Assembly: GCA_009602725.1 (NCBI GenBank)
Contig: WELB01000045.1
Span: 483,717-497,223, forward strand
DNA length: 13,507 bases
Direction of reading: 5' to 3'
Origin: Spirogloea muscicola
Lineage: Eukaryota > Streptophyta > Zygnematophyceae > Spirogloeales > Spirogloeaceae
Part shown: in pieces, positions 10,521 to 13,507 of the stretch
Layout of the letters: the number at the start of each line of letters is the position of its first letter
How positions within the stretch are numbered: position 1 is the first letter of the stretch
Made by a program: the position numbers and the translations under genes
Notes under the pieces: model-generated
What the model saw: the letters and a program-made list of their open reading frames with translations, nothing else
The model's database searches: none
What the model was told of the DNA's origin: nothing

Positions 10521-10536
10521 GGACGGCGGCGGCCAT
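7346..10536 (-). CDS. Putative plastid DUF2358-SOUL heme-binding-like protein (split gene, degenerate SOUL domain)
   Basis: Eight exons on the minus strand, read from high to low position: 10536-10320, 10221-10097, 9686-9543, 9202-9065, 8577-8509, 8283-8224 (or starting at 8292), 8008-7959, 7820-7346. All junctions have GT-AG borders and consistent phases, giving about 425 residues. Residues 1-72 form an Ala/Arg-rich, acid-poor leader that looks like a chloroplast transit peptide. Residues about 100-230 are a DUF2358 (NTF2-like) domain: EFLQRDAGNLFSEQ, KYEDVMHFMDPITKYDT, ELTTRWTMTM, PQLVFTGTSIMALNP and TWDSIRDQEWFS all match the plant family in order. A SOUL domain follows: THRVLKRLATYEVRKFDP at its start and GGEAAVRKIGG plus DLRQTLVSDGLAARDG near its end. 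The plant relative I recall with this fusion is Arabidopsis At5g20140, a plastid heme-binding-like protein. The middle of the SOUL domain (GYIFGxN and MTTPV regions) is not found. An in-frame ATG further upstream, up to 10845, is an alternative start. One base in exon 1 (10384) is N. Confidence 0.82.
7361..7434 (-). repeat. 39-bp tandem duplication inside the SOUL gene's last exon
   Basis: A 39-bp unit (7361-7399) is followed by a second, nearly complete copy (7400-7434) with few changes. Thirty-nine bases are 13 codons, so the frame is kept; on the minus strand the unit reads LAAAHTVGNGG and then LAAAHTEGNGS. It lies after the SOUL-like segment, in the C-terminal tail. Confidence 0.8.
10480..10534 (-). 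repeat. GGC/GCC microsatellite coding the alanine run of the transit peptide
   Basis: About 13 uninterrupted GGC units on the plus strand are followed by GGACGGCGGCGGCC. On the minus strand this lies just after the ATG and encodes MAAAVP and then a run of 13 alanines. Such triplets change length easily, so leader length probably varies between individuals; assembly length here may also be inexact. Confidence 0.85.
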
Positions 10537-10926
10537 GAGCTCGGGCTGCAGCTCGCAGAAATGGTTCAGGAGATCAAAGAAAATGGCTGCTGAGCATAAG
10601 AGGAGAGGGGGCAGGGCAGGGGCTGGTAACACGACTGAGGCGGCGCCGGGGAGGGGGGGCCCGAGGCCCAGGCGCGCTTCGGTGTGCCCACGACGGCTGA
10701 TTTCTTCTAAAGTGGAGGACGTGGCGGCTGTGGAAAGCTCCCAACTGGCGACAAACCTACGACAGCAGTCGGCAGCTGTGATAGTCGGCTTTCGTCCAGG
10801 GGATAGTTTTCCGGCAGCTCGTCTGTCGGATCTGAGGCTCCTCACCCGTAACTACTGAGTGATCCATTCTCCCCCTGTTCTGACATAGCATCTTCAGGCC
10901 CCTTTGTAGCTGCTACACGCTTGTAG
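10537..10926 (-). other. 5' flank and possible leader of the DUF2358-SOUL gene
   Basis: The minus-strand frame of exon 1 stays open upstream to an ATG at 10845, so a longer N-terminus is possible, but the sequence there shows no conserved motif. Otherwise this is the likely 5' UTR and promoter. No clear core promoter element is seen. Confidence 0.35.
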
Positions 10927-11001
10927 GCCCCTCCGAACCTTTGTCAATTCTTTTTGGGCTGGCTTTTCGCAGCCCTTGCCCCCATTGGGAGTGCCACTTC
11001 T
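10927..11001 (+). repeat. Dispersed repeat, copy 2
   Basis: This copy carries both the TTCTTTTTGGGCTGG block (shared with 421-475) and the 28-base block shared exactly with 226-253. It lacks the 17 bases found at 254-270. Short blocks of the form AGCTCTTCCAAA, inverted relative to 209-221, lie nearby at 11061-11072 and 11136-11148, so the element may extend to about 11160 in a rearranged form. Confidence 0.7.
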
Positions 11002-12272
11002 CTGTGATAGTACGCTAGCCCCAACTTCCCCCATTTGAGTAGCTCGTCCAAAGAAGAAAGCTCTTCCAAATGGATGTGGCTCCGAAGGGAGCGAGGGTTT
11101 GCGAAGGGCCAGGCCAAAAGAGGAGAGGAGCAGCTAGCTCTTCCAAAGGGACGAGGGCTGGGAAAAGTCCGCCCACAAAAGACTGAATGAGGTCCGCAGA
11201 TTCTTGTGCTCGGCTTTGGGCTGGCTGGGCTCCACAATAAGAGGTGTATGGACCACTTATCGCTGCAGCCCTCTCCGCTGTGGGCCACTCCACCAACTCT
11301 TGAGCTCCTCGCACAGGTTGAAGGTGCCACCACAGAATCACTCGCTGATATGGTCCTGGACGCTTCGAAGGCAGCGGTGGCTGGTAGTGGCCACACCCAA
11401 AGGAGGGAACTTGGACCTATCAAGGTGACATGGCCGTGAGGTGCCAGCGCAGGATCGCCTAGACTGAATTGTGAGTCGAGAAAGGCGCTGGCAAGCGAGA
11501 GAATGCCCACTGCACCATGGGATGCAACCAGCAGTCGCATGGAACTTACTGGCCTCGTATATTAGCGAAGTAACAATCGGCCCCCATCAAACTGGACAGG
11601 AGAGTGGAATGACTCCTCTCTCATTAAGCGGCCCAGTACTGCAGCTCGTGCGCACCTAGCACAGAGGTGCAAGGATACAGCCTGCAGCTGCTGCCGCAAA
11701 CATGTCAGTAGCACAGGGCTCAGAGGAGGGGTAGTCAGATTTATTTTCACTCGAGAATGTGCGTCTCAGAGGTACTGGCAAAGTGCTTTGAGGAGTTATT
11801 ACAGAGAGTCAAAAGCAACAGTTGTTTGCCTAGGATTCTCGCGCTCCTTGACAGCTTCCGGAGAAGAAAGAGTTCAGGACGAGTGAGGGACTGCAAAGGA
11901 ATCAACAACATGTCAAACGAGTCGCCCAGAAGTCTAATAACAAGGATTACCCCCGAGGAGACTACTTGTATCCCTGCGCTATGGACACTGAACGGTGGCT
12001 ACTGTAAGAATTGGTCATTTCTCCAGCATCTGGCCCAGCTATTTGACAAGCATCGTCTTAGTCGCAGCTCGCGCATACCAGCACTTCGCCGGCGTTAGTT
12101 GCACTTGGAGAAAAAGGCGGGCGGTGCCCATGAAATGAAAGGGGGCCCTACTGAAGGCAATATGCTGTTCAGGCAAAAGCTAGTGCAGAATAGGGGCTAC
12201 ATAAAACGAAGCCCTATGCAAAGGGGGGCTAGGTAATAGTGTGAAAGCAGGCTCAAAAGGGACGTCAGTATT
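11002..12272. other. Repeat-rich stretch without a convincing gene
   Basis: Open frames such as 11206-11439 (+), 11757-12098 (+) and 10944-11540 (-) were read. None has a recognisable domain, and none is flanked by splice sites that would link it to a neighbour. Pieces of dispersed repeat reach to about 11160. I see no tRNA, rRNA or other RNA gene. Confidence 0.45.
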
Positions 12273-12388
12273 CACGAGTGTGCACATAGTTATTTGACAA
12301 GCTAACCTAGGGAGCCGGAGCACCACCATGGAGGCCAGTGGCCTGACTAAGGGCGCGCCCAGCTCGCTGATGAGTAGCCAGAGCTTGG
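12273..12388 (+). repeat. Left arm of a large imperfect inverted repeat
   Basis: Read on the opposite strand, this arm matches 12449-12567. The inner 42 bases (12347-12388, ending AGCCAGAGCTTGG) agree at about 34 positions. Agreement weakens outward but continues through GGAGCACC and GACAAGCTAAC to CACGAGTG at 12273. Its minus-strand translation (VVLRLPRLACQI) resembles the plus-strand translation of the right arm (AVLQLSKLACRI), suggesting an inverted duplication of a once-coding piece. Confidence 0.7.
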
Positions 12389-12448
12389 ATTTTAAACGAT
12401 TAAAATCCGTATTTCCCAGAATGCGGCTTTCGCTGCTTTGCAGCGCTC
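12388..12448. other. Spacer of the inverted repeat with two perfect small hairpins
   Basis: Positions 12388-12407 form GATTTTAA-ACGA-TTAAAATC, and 12431-12445 form CGCTGC-TTT-GCAGCG, both perfect. They sit side by side in the 60-base loop between the arms. Confidence 0.7.
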
Positions 12449-12567
12449 CCAAGCTCTGGCTGTTCATCGGCATGCTGGGCACGCTCTAAGTCAAGCCAGG
12501 CCAAGGCTTCCGTAGCGGTGCTCCAGCTCTCCAAGTTAGCCTGTCGCATCTGTATGTCTCACTCATG
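12449..12567 (-). repeat. Right arm of the large inverted repeat
   Basis: This arm is the partner of 12273-12388, with a few small gaps. The block 12505-12528 (GGCTTCCGTAGCGG...) also occurs as a direct copy with three mismatches at 12984-13007, just before the retroelement coding homology begins. Confidence 0.7.
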
Positions 12568-12747
12568 GGTAGTGAAGAAGAAGAAGGGCTCGCCCAGTGA
12601 AGATACGAAGCACTCAGTAACCCCTGCTAAGCAGCCTCAGGTGCTCAACGAAGTCCCTCTTCAGCTCGTGTCCCCCAGCTCATCAGCGAGCTCATTACCC
12701 CGTTAACAGGACCTTTGTAAGGCTAAAATTGGCCATCCCTTTTCAAA

Positions 12748-12977
12748 TACATGCGCACCGCGCCTTCTCTCTTCAGCCCCTATCCTCAATGGGCGAGCAC
12801 TTTCTTCAGTCCGCTTTCGCACTAACAAATAGCCCCTTATTTTCTTTTCTTTTTTTATTTAGCTAGGGGTTTCGCTTGGTGCAGCCCCACACTTCCGAAT
12901 CAGCAGTCGCCTTGGAACCCAGTGCATTGGCGTATTCCCATACCATCTCCTTACATGCGCATCGCGCGCCTTCTCTC
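12748..12977 (+). repeat. Short repeats leading into the retroelement fragment
   Basis: TACATGCGCACCGCGCCTTC at 12748 recurs at 12952-12977 with one substitution and a 2-base insertion. Between them, 12774-12813 resembles the dispersed repeat at 233-266 (CAGCCCCTATCCTCAATGGGCGAGC). The pyrimidine run 12837-12860 precedes the open frame. The stretch looks like layered repeat debris. Confidence 0.45.
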
Positions 12978-13507
12978 CTCCTTGGCTTTCGTGGCGGCGC
13001 TCCAGCTGCGAGCGGACGGCGGCCCACGACCGCCTCCGCGATGCCATGCATGGCATCCTGGCGGAGGCGGGCTTCTCGGTGGCTGCGGAGCACTCCGGCG
13101 TCATGCCGCTACAGGAGAGGGCCGACGGTGTCCACGGCCGGCGAGTCGACCTGGTGGCCACCCCACAGGCCGGCGGGCCACGTCTTCTCCTGGACGTGGT
13201 GACCACCGACGCCTTCGACCGCTCCCACCCAGTCCAGTGTGCCACCCAGGCTGGGTATGCGGTCGAAGGCGCCGCTTGCGCAAAGGTGACCAAGTACGCC
13301 GACCATCCGCCAGCCGACGCGTTCTTCCCTCTGGCTATCGACACCCATGGGGCGTTGGGTGCTCGGTGGCTCGAACTGCTCCACCAACTTGCTCGTCACG
13401 CCGTTGCCCGCCGCTTCCATGGGGAGCCGGTGGACTTCCCCGCCGCCGGGTCGTTGGCCCAGGTGTATCGCATGCGCCTGGCCGTCTCGCTGCAGAGGTC
13501 CATGTTT
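12863..13507 (+). CDS. Retroelement polyprotein, C-terminal nuclease-like end (partial)
   Basis: One frame is open from the codon after a TAG at 12860 to the window edge. Clear family-like sequence begins near 13000 (ERTAAHDRLRDAMHGILAEA) and runs to the end. Key parts are GRRVDLVATP followed by RLLLDVVTTDAFD, then AKVTKYAD, FFPLAIDTHGALG and a final QVYRMRLAVSLQRSMF. The D...LxLDV...K spacing fits the PD-(D/E)XK-like nuclease region found after reverse transcriptase in many algal and protist retroelements. The reverse transcriptase itself is absent, so the copy is truncated at its 5' end, as is common for non-LTR elements. The 12863-12995 part is only open frame with no homology I can see. 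Codon use is strongly GC-rich, unlike the kinase exons. The family is inferred from pattern recognition; the exact element class is not known. Confidence 0.7.

Noticed and set aside
10006-10845. Single 279-codon minus-strand frame as one continuous gene
   Set aside because: Only its first part is used. The frame runs through a good donor at 10319, and beyond it the conserved DUF2358 exon is in another frame, so the long frame is partly intron read-through.
11206-11439. Plus-strand frame with a coding-like stretch (LELLAQVEGATTESLADM)
   Set aside because: Only about 40 residues look protein-like, no family is recognised, and no matching exon was found on either side.
10944-11540. 198-codon minus-strand open frame
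   Set aside because: It includes dispersed repeat sequence at its end and shows no domain, splice context or conserved motif; likely a chance frame.
11757-12098. 113-codon plus-strand open frame
   Set aside because: The composition is plausible for protein (FEELLQRVKS and similar), but there is no recognisable motif, neighbour or splice support, so it was not called a gene.
12518-12706. 62-codon plus-strand open frame
   Set aside because: It starts inside the inverted-repeat arm, and its resemblance to the opposite arm is explained by the duplication.

Overview
The window looks like nuclear DNA of a green-lineage eukaryote. The coding frames are cut into short exons (about 50-370 bp) joined by GT-AG introns. 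The best-preserved minus-strand protein has a DUF2358 plus SOUL-type architecture that I know from plant plastid heme-binding-like proteins. There is also a piece of a retroelement reverse-transcriptase polyprotein. A streptophyte alga is my best guess; this is inference, and no species can be named from the sequence alone.

Layout. Positions 1-833 hold no recognisable gene, only dispersed repeat pieces and the 5' flank. Positions 834-5949 (+) hold a split gene of about 13 exons for a membrane sensor histidine kinase. It has two transmembrane helices bracketing a PilJ/NarX-like (bacterial type) sensor domain, then an H-box, N-box, G1 and G2 boxes, no receiver domain, and a long Ser/Gly-rich tail. 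Positions 5950-7345 are intergenic, between two convergent genes. Positions 7346-10536 (-) hold an eight-exon gene for a putative plastid DUF2358-SOUL protein. Its transit peptide contains an alanine run coded by a GCC microsatellite, and the centre of its SOUL domain appears to be missing. Positions 10537-12700 are repeat-rich with no convincing gene, and contain a large imperfect inverted repeat (12273-12567) with small hairpins in its spacer. Positions 12863-13507 (+) hold the C-terminal, nuclease-like end of a retroelement polyprotein, running off the window edge.

The two genes are tail to tail and show no obvious functional link. The most unusual item is the kinase: a NarX/PilJ-like P-box sensor (a family that in bacteria includes nitrate sensors) built into an intron-containing eukaryotic gene. 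Exon models were made by hand from reading frame, intron phase and homology. One kinase junction (3618-3750) does not resolve with ordinary GT-AG sites.
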